A stretch of 64,000 bases of DNA from NCBI RefSeq assembly GCF_963422355.1, contig NC_085086.1, positions 1,581,021 to 1,645,020 of the forward strand, given 5' to 3'. This DNA is from Corticium candelabrum. Taxonomy: Eukaryota; Porifera; Homoscleromorpha; Homosclerophorida; Plakinidae. The first letter of the stretch is position 1, and each line of letters opens with the position of its first letter. Under the pieces are notes generated by a model, which saw only the letters and a list, made by a program, of their open reading frames with translations, made no database searches and had not been told where the DNA came from. This document shows, piece after piece, positions 24,399 through 38,100 of this stretch. The translations under genes were made by a program, and so were the position numbers.

Positions 24399-26315
24399 AT
24401 GAACTTCCACTTTCTGACTTTTTCACTGATGTGTGGCCTCTTCTTCCAGGCACGTGCTGCTAAAGGTGATGCAAGCAATGGCAGAATGATTTCTAGCTGT
24501 TTGATTGTTACTAGTATTTCTTGTAATTATTTCCAGATGGATGTTGCACCGTTTCTAATCTTTCACAGTTCAAGATGGTCGCCAATTCAAAAGCCAAGAA
24601 GATCAGTCGTCAAGTGTGTGATGATACAGTTGTAATTTATCACAGGAAACAGAGGAAAGACATAGAGGAGCTAGAGATCAAAATGAAATGCAACAGAACG
24701 ACGAGCAAATGTGAGCAATACAAAGGAGGTAAGCACAGTAGATGCAATTTCAATGTATTTTTTCAATGTGTGTGTGCAGCATGATGCCACTCAAAGTCTG
24801 TGTACGTGCACACATCATGCTCACATCACACAGATATGTTGTTGGACCTATTGTACTTGAGCTAGAAGAAAAGAGATGAAAGACTTGAAGGACAAGTCCT
24901 ACAGCATAATCTGTGTGATGTGTGCATGTCTGCGTCATGTGTGCATGTATCTGCATGCGATGTGTGCATGTATGCATGTACACAGACGTTGAATGGCATC
25001 CTACTACATACACAAATTGACCAAACCACTGACAAACACATAACTTATTTAATAACCGATAATTGTGCTATCAAATGTTGTATTAAAACAGAATTTCTTT
25101 GTCTAATTATGTTTTCCTCCAGCTTATTCCACTGTTTCAGATGATGCAGACTACGCGAAAGAACAAATTCAAATACTACACGCACAAGAGACTACCCAAC
25201 GCGTAAATTCACAAGAATTCCATCTCCCCTGTGAAGTCCGCGTTCAGAACGAAGCTCAATCATTGCCACTGCAGTTTAGCTGGATAGTCGAAGAAGACGG
25301 AATAACCAAAGATTTACCGCTCTATATCGACCGAAAGTCAGTACCGCATGGTGTCACAAAATACGCATTGAGGGTTGCCCTGACCAAGTCTGAGTTGGTG
25401 ATCGAGCACGTGGCAGAACGAGATCTCAAGCTGTACTCATGTCGAGTGTCGTTAGGTGGCACGATCAAGCTATCACGAAACGTCACGTTGATCAAAACAA
25501 GCGGTGAGAAAGAAACTACTCTGAAGTGATTGCAGACTGTGCAAACCACCCAGCTGAACACGCCTCTATCTGAAGAATGGTGACGTCACAACGGAGAATA
25601 TTACGCAAATTGTTTGTGCTCTGTCCAGATCTTTCTGGTTCTGAGGGTGGCAGGAAGTCGCTCGCGACTTGTTACCCGTGTTCTTTACAAGTACTCTTGG
25701 GTGGAGACTCTCAACTGCCACAGAGGAGCGGAACATCTTTGCCAATTAGTTTGCATATTTGCGTAACCGAATGCCAATTATGCATATATAACTAACAAGA
25801 TAAAGCGTAAGAGTGCACAAAATGCCTAGAAGGTAAACAAGCAAACGTACTAAATTTTAGTAGCAGATGATGTAACAAGATCTTTTCCCTTTCGCCTCGC
25901 TCTAGCATCAAACCTGCGCGCGATAGGGCTGTGGAACAAGCTAATTTACATAACTTTCATTACATTTTGTCTGTTATTTTTTACAGTTTGTGGAGAACTG
26001 TTCACTCCTTTCGACGGAGAGTTTCGAGAAGAAACGATTGACACACATACAGGAAGTGTAGCGACACCCGTATAATGCGATGGATTTGCTCGTGTGTCTA
26101 CTGACATACAGCACTTAGTGTGTACATTGTGGGGTGAGTGGGCTGCTGTTGACCAAAAGACTAAGCAACTGAAGAAAATTGATTGGGAATTCGAGAAGCG
26201 ATCTGCTATGTGTAAACGTAAGCATTTTTTTATTTTACGAATAGACAATTAGTTAATTATGCTGTTTGGACGAATAGCTAGACAAACAGACAGACAGACA
26301 GACAGGCAGGCAGGC

Positions 26316-26359
<44 letters not shown>

Positions 26360-26415
26360 CAACAAACAGACAGGCGACAAACAAAGAGGCACAAACAGAA
26401 AGAGAAACAAAGAGG

Positions 26416-26459
<44 letters not shown>

Positions 26460-27018
26460 GAGGCACAAACCGAAAGACAAACGAACAAAGAGGCAAACAG
26501 GTAGACAGACAAACAGCAAACAAACAGACAAACAAACAGACCGACCGACCGACCGACAGACTGAGAGACAGGACTCGCAGACACAGACACACAGACACAG
26601 AGACAGACAGACAGACACTGACATGCAGACAGACAGACTGACAAAATACAAGCCTACAGACAGAGATGCAGACGGACAGACAGATAGACAGAGAGACAGA
26701 TAGACAGCCAGCTTGACAGACAGACAAACAAGCAGTCGAGACAGAAAATCGGTATTAATATCAGTAATGACGCCTAAATTTGCTTGTTGGATTTCAGCCA
26801 CTTGCAAACGAGAACCGGTTCTCACAAGTGATGAGTATCCCATTGAAAAGTCAATGTCAAGAGCCTACCTCCACATATTGAAATGAAAGACCAAAACATT
26901 GTGTGGCCAAATACAAACTTCACATACACTTGTCCTGAGAACTATACACTAATTGGGCAGAAGACAAGGATGTGTACTGAGACAGGAAGCTATACAGCAG
27001 AGATTCCAAAATGCAAAG
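24399..27018 (+). pseudogene. CCP/Ig family copy B, broken
   Basis: Exons: signal peptide 24399-24465 ([20 protein letters not shown]), CCP1-like 24537-24728, Ig 25141-25503, CCP2 25987-26217, CCP3 26798-27018. All introns are GT-AG and phase 1. The CCP2 exon has TAA at 26073-26075 where E encodes the second cysteine of the domain. CCP3 carries a 2-bp insertion near 26863 that shifts the frame. The CCP4 exon is absent because the sequence fuses to copy C at about 27070. The first three exons are intact, so a truncated secreted CCP-Ig product is conceivable. Most similar to copy E. Confidence 0.88.
26280..26735. repeat. (CAGA)n array in the CCP2-CCP3 intron of copy B
   Basis: Imperfect CAGA repeats with CAAA, GGCA and GACC variants fill most of the intron. 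Equivalent arrays occupy the same intron in copies C, D and E. Confidence 0.95.
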
Positions 27019-27094
27019 GTAATCATTCTCATATTGTTATACTATGAGAATACCCTCATGAATACCATTATACTGGAATAAGCACAAACGTCTG

Positions 27095-27827
27095 CAGTGT
27101 TCTTACCAGTACCGTCATATTGACGGTTGGAACAAGAAAGGGACGTTTGGGGAGGGAAAACAGCAATTATTGCCAGTTGGGGAAAAATGGAGAGCCTACC
27201 ACACGTAGTACAACCACTCAACTGGATGTAGTAATCGTTATAAAAACATATTGATCCTTCCTCATAAAGCACGCTTGCAGCTACAAATTCTCGAAGTTTT
27301 TTGTATGGATTTTACACATGATTACATTATACTACTAGAAACGTAGCGTATTAGCTAGTTATGGTCAAAAGAAGGATAAACGGTCAGAAGGCGTAGTAGT
27401 AACCCTATACTATTCATTAAATACTATTCATTTCTTAAGTTTGACGTCACAGTAGCTAACGTATATGCACAACCTCCTTTTTTAAAGCTCAGCTCACAAT
27501 CCCAGTTTTAAGTTAATTAAGTCAACTTGTCATTGTAATAATCTAGTGTATTATATGTCTATCTGTGTTATGTTCAGCAAGGTTATGTTCAATGAGGTTT
27601 ATTTGACAAGTCTGGAGTGGCTATTAAATTGAATAGTCTACCAATCATGCAGTAACTAATATGTATGCATAAAACTCTACGTAGTACAACTAGGGAAAGG
27701 TAAAGTAACAATGTGATGTTGTTATCAAATATGTCAACATTAAACATTTGATGTCGTCATTATCTGACGTCATTATATTTGATGACGTGAATTTGACAGT
27801 TGGCAAAATATCCTGGCTAGAGCACTG
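27095..27827. mobile_element. Non-autonomous TIR element inserted in a copy C intron
   Basis: The ends read CAGTGTTCTTACCAG and, inverted, CAGTGCTCTAGCCAG (12/15 identical). The flanks are CGTCTG on both sides (27089-27094, 27828-27833), while copy D has a single CGTCTG at the uninterrupted site. Length is 733 bp with no transposase. The CAGTG ends suggest a hAT-like origin, but the 6-bp duplication is shorter than the usual 8 bp. Confidence 0.75.
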
Positions 27828-29637
27828 CGTCTGCATGAGGTGTAAACAGATGTTGTGCAGCATTCCACTAGGGATGACTTACACTGTACTAACTGCAAGC
27901 ATGACCATATGCAAGCTGCTGACAACCATACGAAACGTTACAAGCTAAATTATCAAACTTATTGTCGTCTGCCTATTCTCTCTTCTATTGATTCGGATGA
28001 CCCACACTATATGTACGTGCAGTTCCACATACTTGGCAGGGGCGTACCGTGGCCATTGGAATTGGGGGGGCTGAAATACCCGAACACTGACACGCCCCTT
28101 TGACAAAAATTGTATTAGTAGCAACAATGCAGACCACAAAGTATTACGTTTACTCGTATACATATATACAGTATGGAGCAGACTAAACAAGCACCTATTT
28201 ACTGAAAAATCATCCTGCGGTTTCCTCTTGCACAGAACTCTTACAAAAAGCTACGTAACGCTAGTTTTCACCTGACAAAATGGGAAACGCCCACAAAAAC
28301 TGGGGGGGCTATAGCCCATTTAGCCCATGCCACGGTACGCGCCTGTACTTGGAAGGGATATCAGGGAACGTGTCAATTCACAAGAATTTCTTCTCAGCTG
28401 TAAAATCTATGTTCAACACGAGGATCAATCAGTGCCCATGCTCTTTTCATGGACGACAGATGAAGATGGAACACTCAAACGGATCCCAGTCTACAATGAC
28501 CGGAATTATGTACCACGTGATGTGGGCAAATACGCTTGGAAGGTGTTCCACACCAAATCTGATCTAAAGCTGTACTCATGTTAAGTGTCGATCGGTAACG
28601 AAGTCAAGTCACAAACGTCACATTGATCAAAAAGAGTACGAACAAGAACATAATTTATTCACTCCGACGAGCTCGGGTGCAACCACTGACCACGCCTCTT
28701 CTTGTTGGTCGAGGTGTTTGGTGTGGGATTAACTTGCTCGCCGGAACAGTTTCTCGTAATTCTTCTCTGTCTAGCTCTTTCAAGTTTACTAGGTTGCAGA
28801 AAATGCGACCTTGCGCCAATTTGTGACTTTGAACCTCTGTTATTAGGGGCGGATTAGATTACCAAATTTTGATGTAGGTGTGACTGCAGTAGTGGGTGAT
28901 CTGTGGAAACACTGTCCAACGCTCCGAGTTGTAATTGCACGCCTTTTTGGTGACTTTTAAAAAAGTTTATTACACTCGCTTAGCAACAAAGTGGCTGCCT
29001 AGAGCAGTTAAAATATAGAGAACGAATGTACAGACATGATAGAATTTTAGGAATAATTGCTCGTGTGCGTGCTCGCAGTTAGTGTTTCTTTACGTCTTCA
29101 GTTGACTTCCTGCTGTGTGTATTTAAATTTTGATTTACAATCAATTATTTAATTAATATTAACATGTTTCTTGAAGCAGGAATTCCTCTCTAGAAAGAGC
29201 TCCATATCACGAACAGTGGTCGAAACACTAGAAAAATTAAGCAAATATATAAAATAAACAAACATGACGAGGATAGCTTTTATTCACTAAATAAATTAGT
29301 TTTCCAGAAAGAAATCTATTTCTTTAAGTTGCTCATGTTTCGTATGTTCTAGTTTTTGTCTAATTCATATGTGACTCTTAGAAATGATTGTCTAACTCTT
29401 CTACAGATTGTGAAAAACTGTCTGTGTCTGATCACGGAAAGATTCATAAAAGAAAGATTGGTACTCATCCGGGGAGTAAGGCAACACCCATGTGTGACGA
29501 TGGATTTAGCCGCGTGTCTTCAGACATTCCGTACTTTCTGTGTACTTTGTGGGGCGAATGGGCTGCTGTTGACCGAGAGACTACGCAGCTGAAGAAAGTT
29601 GACTGGAAGCACGATAAGCGACACATTATGTGTAAAC
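27828..29637 (+). pseudogene. CCP/Ig family copy C, truncated and interrupted
   Basis: Copy C begins inside the intron before the Ig exon; its signal peptide and first CCP are gone. The Ig exon (about 27990-28630) is split by a 309-bp MITE at 28037-28345. It also lacks about 30 bp around 28560 that D has before DLKLYSC, and has TAA directly after that cysteine. The CCP2 exon (29407-29637) stays open (KLSVSDHGKIHKRK, then [13 protein letters not shown]). CCP3 and CCP4 are not found; SINE and GT sequence takes over from 29950. Most similar to copy D. Confidence 0.85.
28037..28345. mobile_element. hAT-like MITE in the Ig exon of copy C
   Basis: Terminal inverted repeats CAGGGGCGTACCGTGGC and CAGGCGCGTACCGTGGC (16/17) bound 309 bp. 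An exact 7-bp duplication TACTTGG flanks it (28030-28036, 28346-28352). Copy D has the uninterrupted site at 46446. The CAGGGGCG ends are typical of hAT non-autonomous elements. Confidence 0.88.
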
Positions 29638-29669
29638 GTAAGCTTTTGAATTTTTGTAATTAAAATATT

Positions 29670-29850
29670 CGGACAGACAGAAAAACAGACAAACAGTCAG
29701 ACAGCACGGGCACTCAGGCAGACACAGAAGCGCAGACAGACACAGACAGACAGTCAGACACAGACAGACAAACACATAGACTTACTGACGGACCTGCAGA
29801 CAGACACACTTAAAGACAGACAGACACGGACAGACAAACAGACAGACTGA
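29670..29850. repeat. (CAGA)n array following the CCP2 exon of copy C
   Basis: Imperfect CAGA repeats. Their first 80 bp, with the flank TTGAATTTTTGTAATTAAA, align with 47850-47960 of copy D. Confidence 0.93.
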
Positions 29851-29953
29851 CAAAATAAATGTGTGCATTCCTCTACCTGCATGCGTAAATACAAACGTAT
29901 CGACAGACGTGGAGACAGAAAGACAGACAGACATATAATATATTTTCATACAT

Positions 29954-29956
<3 letters not shown>

Positions 29957-30029
<73 letters not shown>

Positions 30030-30030
30030 T

Positions 30031-30103
<73 letters not shown>

Positions 30104-30108
30104 TGTGT
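29957..30108. repeat. (GT)n microsatellite abutting a SINE head
   Basis: Nearly pure GT with three TTT interruptions; it runs directly into the tRNA-like head at 30109. Confidence 0.97.
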
Positions 30109-31026
<918 letters not shown>

Positions 31027-31175
31027 GCCCGAATTCTAGAATTTTTGAAAGAGGGGGTTGACCTGGTAGCAGCTATTTATAGCATTACTAATTTTTTTAA
31101 ATAAAATTACTGAACTACGCCTATTCTAAAAGAGGGGGTGGAAACCCCCTGTACCCCATCTGAATCCGGGCCTGC
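31027..31175. mobile_element. Short hAT-like MITE
   Basis: The ends AGGCCCGAATTC and, inverted, AGGCCCGGATTC bound about 150 bp. Subterminal AAGAGGGGGT occurs twice as a direct repeat. It begins where SINE copy 2 ends. No clean target duplication is visible. Confidence 0.5.
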
Positions 31176-31260
31176 TCCGCAACTGACCTTAGAGTTGATG
31201 TAATTCACAAGTGATGTAGAGGGTTTGACATTTGTTCATTTATCCATTTGTGTGGGGGGG

Positions 31261-31865
<605 letters not shown>

Positions 31866-34022
31866 TCAATTGAAAGAAGTCTCTATCATCTGGCTTGTCT
31901 CTGGGCCAAGCTTCCAGGCAATTTCATGAACAGTTATCTGTCGGTTTGTGGTAGCAACTATATATATATATATATATATTAAAATTTTTGAAACTATATT
32001 AAAGGAATCCATGTCATAGCTAAACAAAGCTAACTTATTTACTATCAATTTAGCATTGTACTGCCAAAGCTTACATAACAACTGTTCGTGTAAATTACAT
32101 AAAGTTCTACTAAAAGTCAATCCGTTGAACAGAGATGTTTTCTTCGCAAAGGATTTCAGAACCTTCAGGATGTGCATTGACCACACTTCATGAGTTTCAA
32201 CTATTAGAGGATAGAAAATCTCCCCTGCAGCTGCAACGTTCTCGTTATGTCGAAGATCTTTCTTACATTCCCCAGCTTCAGCAGCCACAGCTGCTTTACT
32301 TGCAGCGTTGATAATGTGAGAAGGGCCGAATGAATTCCTGACCGACACATCAAAATAGGCAGGTTTGCCCTGAGAGAAATCAGGGTGATAAAAATCACCC
32401 GGTCTATCAAAGGACAGAGTCGAGCATCCTTGTTCACGACTGTACCAGCATTTTCCTTCAAGAAACAGTGGTAGATAACATCACATACAGCATCATGGCG
32501 TTTAATTCTCAACGGTCCGCAACCAAGGGCATGGTCGGCATGTTCATCAAGGACATGATTACATGTACATCTGTATGACGTGGGATGACGTGGAAATACA
32601 GTTATTCCTAGACGTAATCGCAAGGCAACAACAAACTCCTGAGGGGACATGACTAGGTCGAGACTGCGGTTAGGAATTGCCCTTGACCAAGCCCCCGAGT
32701 GAGGAGTTGTCACTGCTTCAGTCGTGCTTGATCACGTAGGCTGAGACAGCTTTCTTCAATATTACATTTCGCGTTGTTATCCAAGATCTGCTGGATATCA
32801 TGTTGAGTAGAGACTGTTGTTATACTGTCACTGAAGCCCGGAAGAATACTTGCCAGATGTTGTTGGCATTGAGTTTCACCAGGAATGATCAGGTCAACGC
32901 TTTTTCCAAGTTAGTATGATGGGTCGTCTTCAAAGATTGATATTGGCATTTAATTTTTTAGTAGCCGAAATGACAGTTGACGTGATAAATTGCAGCTTCC
33001 AATAAATGCTGCAGAGGAAGCTCTGCTGGCCTCTCAAAGGCCTACAACACCAAGGCGAATGGGAAGGGTTGCCTGTAGCCATGTCTGGTCCAAAATAGAT
33101 GACGCAGTCAGCGTTTCAAAGCTTTGTCGTAAGCCAGCATCAAACCTGAGCAACTCATCAAAAATATTGAGAGGTGGCACCGTTCTGATAATATGATTCA
33201 TCTTGCATGAACCAAGGCAACTCCTGAGGAGATGTAGTTTCACCTGAGGGTCATCCAACACTAACAACTGAATCTGCTGGTGCAGAATTTTGTCAATCCG
33301 TTTGGATACGGAAATAACAAAATAAGTATCTGATCCGTAAACTGGAGAGCCAAGAAAATCAACACCATTGGAGACCCAAACAGTGCGTTGAATTTCAAGA
33401 TTAATTTCGGAGAAAATCCTGGTCTCCAGAAGCCAGAATATCTCGTATTTGTTCTCATTCACATGTAGGCCAAAGGATGGTCCCCTAGACAGCAAGATAT
33501 GCAGGAGATGAGCTATAGCATGACGAGAGCCCACGAAAGCACGATCGTCAAGGTACCATAACTGAACATTGATACCTTTGGAAGTCCCAATGTCATCTAA
33601 CAGTTCTAGAAGGGCTAGTGAGTAAAGCAAACGGTGCAAGCGGGTCACCCTGCTGTAGTCCAGCGGAGGACTTGATCCAGGCATCACAAACCGGAGAAAA
33701 CCTTCGCCATGGTAGCACCACAGCGACCAATCATAGAGAGAAGGAAAGTCACAGTGCAAGCGTCGCAGGAAGGAAGAGCGATGGCATTCATCGAATGCGT
33801 TAGACATGTCAATTTTCAAACAGCAAAGATTAGGATCAGAACCATGAGTTGTAATATATGACGACAAAGCATGAACAGCTGCGTCCAGACCTCCAGGCAC
33901 CCGACACCAATCTGGCCATATGGTAGGACTACGTCAGGTAATTCTGATTTAACTGCCCAACAGCAAAGACGACTAATAAGACGTCGTAGAACTTTACTGT
34001 TACTGTTAGCATTGATTACCAC
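31866..34022 (-). pseudogene. 5'-truncated non-LTR retrotransposon (RT plus nuclease-like C terminus)
   Basis: Minus-strand frames encode a reverse transcriptase from palm to C terminus. ISRLCCWAVKSELPDVVLPY near 33960 leads, after a frameshift near 33890, to GLDAAVHALSSYITTHGSD and LKIDMSNAFDECHRSSFLR. VQLWYLDDRAFVGS (about 33560) is the YxDD box. Downstream come the thumb-like LHLLRSCLGSCKMNHIIRTV and a Cys/His segment (CTCNHVLDEHADHALGC, about 32540). A C-terminal part at 32210-32340 (DVSVRNSFGP, AEAGECKKDLRH, FYPLIVETHEVW) has the acidic/Lys spacing of a restriction-like endonuclease. Several frameshifts and stops make it dead. The missing 5' end is typical of target-primed copies. Confidence 0.83.
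31959..31979. repeat. Short (TA)n inside the non-LTR relic
   Basis: A run of about ten TA units in the 3' coding end of the relic. Confidence 0.9.
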
Positions 34023-34184
34023 TATTTACTTAGATTAGCTTACAAATGACTATACAAGTAACATAATAAATGTTGCCTAATTAAGTTATTAGAGTAATAA
34101 AAGTTTAGAGAAGGTCGCTCTTTTAACTAATTACATCAGCTTAACATTTAATTTCCAGTACATGAAGATATTAACATTATTATG

Positions 34185-34186
<2 letters not shown>

Positions 34187-34233
<47 letters not shown>
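34187..34233. repeat. (AT)n microsatellite
   Basis: About 23 AT units, followed by AT-rich sequence to 34260. The surrounding 34023-34430 holds no gene that can be supported. Confidence 0.95.
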
Positions 34234-34237
<4 letters not shown>

Positions 34238-34435
34238 TACATAACTGATCATGTACAGTTAATTATTTCTAAAACCTGTACCTATGGAGTTTGTTTCTTT
34301 GTCTTCATTTCGTCTCATTTTCCTCAAATTCATTATCTTTATGTATTTTTGAATCTTTTATTGTCCTCTTCAGAGTACCCGTTTAATACATGCACGGATG
34401 CATACAAGTGCATGCGTACTGACAATTCGAGTCCC

Positions 34436-34733
34436 AGGGTGTAGCGTGGTATCTCCCAAGAAGGATGTGGGCGGGAATGGTCTGGCTACACGAGACTAGG
34501 CAAGACAGAGGGCTCTAGATCCATCATATGACGTCATAAGAATTGTGGCATGTAAGTACGTGTGAGGATCAATACCGTATATACAGCACCCTTTCTTCCA
34601 GTCTGAATCTGTCTCTGATCCTATGGTATCAGTCAATAAGAAACCAATAAATATGAGCGTGTCTGTAATAGTGGGCGAGCTCCGTAGCATCGTGTAGTTT
34701 CCCCCTAGTTCTAGAGGCTACGCTACGCCCCTG
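34436..34733. mobile_element. hAT-like MITE related to part of repeat R1
   Basis: The ends are CAGGGTGTAGCGTGGTAT on the left and, inverted, CAGGGGCGTAGCGTAGCC on the right. Its right half (34595-34733: TCCAGTCTGAATCTG, GTATCAGTCAATAAGAAACC, CACGCCC-type words) aligns with 20625-20745 and 41210-41320. 34458-34500 resembles the end of the fold-back element at 546-745, so the unit is mosaic. Confidence 0.6.
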
Positions 34734-35112
34734 TTTCGACCAACATTTGATGTATTTTATGAGTGCCAGAATGTTCGGTGAAGACAAAGCACGGACTTGT
34801 AACTTAGTGGTGTAAATAAAGAGTATATAGTGCATGGTGACCGTATTTAAACTAATAGTTTAACCAAATTTAAACATTTCTAACATGAAACTTTTATTAG
34901 AACATCAGCAAACTGACTTCAGAAACATCAACCAACCCCAAAACCCCATGCAGTTAGTCTATGCAGCAGCATATCTTAAAACGGACTGTTCAACACAAGA
35001 ATAGCGTTCCATTGGCCAGCAGCCAGACTTACTGAAAAGACAACATTCGTACAAATAGCGACAGCAATAAGTTAAATCGTCGATGATTAGGTTTTGTATC
35101 GTCTAGAGTTCC
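34734..35112. other. 3' flank of chitin synthase
   Basis: No coding region is supported. The polyadenylation-type hexamer for the upstream minus-strand gene lies at 34893-34898. Confidence 0.5.
34893..34898 (-). terminator. AATAAA polyadenylation signal of chitin synthase
   Basis: The minus strand reads AATAAA 215 bp after the chitin synthase stop codon, and is the most plausible signal in the 3' flank. Confidence 0.5.
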
Positions 35113-38100
35113 CTAACTTTCTCCATCAGTTGTTTCGTCAGATTTGGGAAGCGAAGTATAATCCACGTTGGATGATCTTCGTCCTCTTGTACTCGATGTG
35201 TTAGGATTCCTTCGCTTTGGTTGGTGAACTCTTTTATTGTCGTGTTGATTGTCAGTGTTTGTGCTAGAGGAATGATCATCGTGAGCCAGATAGTGAATAA
35301 CAGTAATGATTCGATGGCAAATGAGAGCGAGGAACTGAACAAGAAAAATGAGGCCATACACGGCTAAGAATGCCAAGCCAAGAGCGTTGGTGTGGAAAAC
35401 CGATAACTTGGCGTGAAAACCAAGCATCGTGATGAGAACTACCCAAATAATGTTCGTCACGGCAAATACGACTACCATCTCGTTACGAAGTTCTTTCAAG
35501 TTTTGCTTCATTTCATCTACCTGCAAGCAAGTGAAATGCCAATCCGATGGTTACAACATTTTGCAAATAATCAACGCGAGACTCGAGTCATCTACAAACC
35601 TCTTTGTATTCTTCTGATTCTGGTTTCAAACCGTTCGCTTGTAGTTTAATCCAAAAGTCATACTCGAGCTTTAGCTTTCTATCCTGGCTGTCAGCCATAC
35701 TACGTTTGTCTAAAGCATCGATGGCAGACTTCGCTTTGATTATTGCCACTTCGCGATCAGTTGGATACTTGATCATTTTCACAGCCATTTTCAGCTTTTT
35801 CAAATGTGCTACAGCAAACATATTAATTAAATCAGTTAATCAAATTACATTAATTTTTGTAGATAACATATATACACCTTTAGAAACAAATAGCAACATC
35901 AGTTATTACCTGCTTTGAGTAATGCATCAATAGTAATAATAGATATTTCAATTTACCATGTTATAATAAAATTTTATTTTGTATGAACCGAGAATTAGCA
36001 ACCTTTCTTTGTTACGCCAACTTCGTTTACTAGAATGTCTCGATTCAGAGTGAGTAGATTGGCTATAGCGCTCTCTCCTTTATATCCTGCTCTTGCAAAC
36101 TTTCCTTCATACTGAGATAGGCCAAATGACAGTAACCAATGAGATACGTCATTCTAAACGTTAATAACATAGTGATCGAGCTTCTTCCCTTCTGTTTTAA
36201 GATTTCACTTGATACTTACTGGAACACCTCGTGGTACAGATGGGTCGGGTAGCTCATCTATTGCCCTCATTATACGCTTAACAACGCCAGTCTTTGTCAC
36301 GCCCAAAGATCTAATATGCTATGTATACAAAGAAACTGTATCAACAATATATCTAAAATTTTGTTGAATTAAGCAAAAGTGAAGATGTTATGCATGTCGG
36401 TTTAAACATAATGTTACGAGTGTATACCTTTTCCTTCATTTTGATAAAGAATGACGTGTCTGCATAACCTGCAGCTTCAAACTTCTCGGCGCAGTTTGTA
36501 TCCTATGTAACAACAGTTAGTTTAGCGGATGATATTACCCCACACAGACTATACACACTGGCATATTTTATGAATAATCTAATTATTAAGCAAAATTAAA
36601 CTTACCTCGAGACCAATATTTGCAAAGAATCTTCTAATTGGAATACCTAAACAGAATCAGCAATGTTGGTAGAGAAGATACAACAAAATATAATATGATA
36701 AGTTCTCAAATGCGGAATTGAAATGATTTACCCGTAGTTGATGCTCGATCTTCGCTTTCCGTTTGGTCTACACGCGAAGACAGATCTGAATTTGTTTGGG
36801 TAACGTTTTCATCGTCATCGTCACGTGTCACTGATGTCGTCTGCACTTCTACAGATCGTGAATTCGGTGTACCGGATTCGTCATCCGTCATTGATATCGT
36901 TTGAACTTTTACAGACCGTAACTCCGGTGTCGACGGCTTAGCCGTAATCGATGAGTGACAACAGTCACAACAACCACATACTTCTTTCAATTTATCGACG
37001 AAATATCGAACAAACGACCACACACTCTGGCCTTCAGTGTTCTGCGTGGCTGTTTCGCGAGTTCCCCAGGAGTCACTGTTTAAGTTACAGATGGAATAGA
37101 TAATAAGAAAGAGATAACCAGATGGAAGACAGAGAAGATACCACAAGGAATGGAAAAGACAAAAGAACTCGGTTGGATGAAGAAGTGCAGTCACGAAGAA
37201 TATCGACGAGAGTCCAGCGAGATACCAAGTACTTAGAGCAACATCTTCCAATGAAATTCCGTTGTTCGCATGGGTCGGACTCGACGAGTTTAGATGAGAA
37301 GTTGTAGGTGTGGGTGCCTCTGGTCCTTCAGGTCTACTAACAATTTGAACAATCACTCCGACAGCAACCATCCCCATCACAATAGAAAAAATAAAAGTCA
37401 AAATTTTGGCCATTTTTAATTGTGTATCTGGTCGACACCAGATGCACACAACGCCGTATATAAAGGATACCAAAATAAAGAGAACAAGAAACGTAATGTA
37501 TGCCCCACTACTGTCGTAATCAGACGACGTGTTAAAAGCGTAAGTTATACCAGCCGCCATAACCAGGATGACGGTCGAGGGTGCGACAATTGTGGAGAAA
37601 ATCATTGCTGCTTGATAGAGAATGAAGATGATAGAGACGGCGTCGTTGTTGCTTATGACTTTCGCTGCGTTGGAACACAGCTGCATCAAGTTAGCCATCG
37701 TCGACGGTATCCATCGTCTGCGTTGTTTATAAAACTCTTCAAAACTGTCCGGACAGAATGTATAACTGACTGCAGCAGCCGCGTATTCTAGTCGCCAACC
37801 TGCTTCAACCATTAACGTGCAGAGCCATCGATCTTCTCCCATGTCTTTCGTCAAAAACTCTTTGGCTTTTTCTGCTTTGGTCGCATACTCGGGTAAAACC
37901 TCTCGCAATGCTGGTGCTCGAAAGACACTGAAACATCCCGGACAGCACATGACCGAGCCCAGAACGTGTTCGGCTACCTTTTGAAACCAATGACCGACTG
38001 CGTAATCAAACTTTTGATACCAGACGATCGGCCCGCTGCCGAGGGGATGGACTCGACCGCAAACTCCGCCGACGAGTTTGTCGCGACATAGACGATCGAG

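Noticed and set aside
24399-25503. Copy B as a functional short CCP-Ig gene
   Set aside because: The first three exons are open, but the third module has a stop, the fourth is frameshifted and the last exon is gone; without transcripts it is better treated as a pseudogene.
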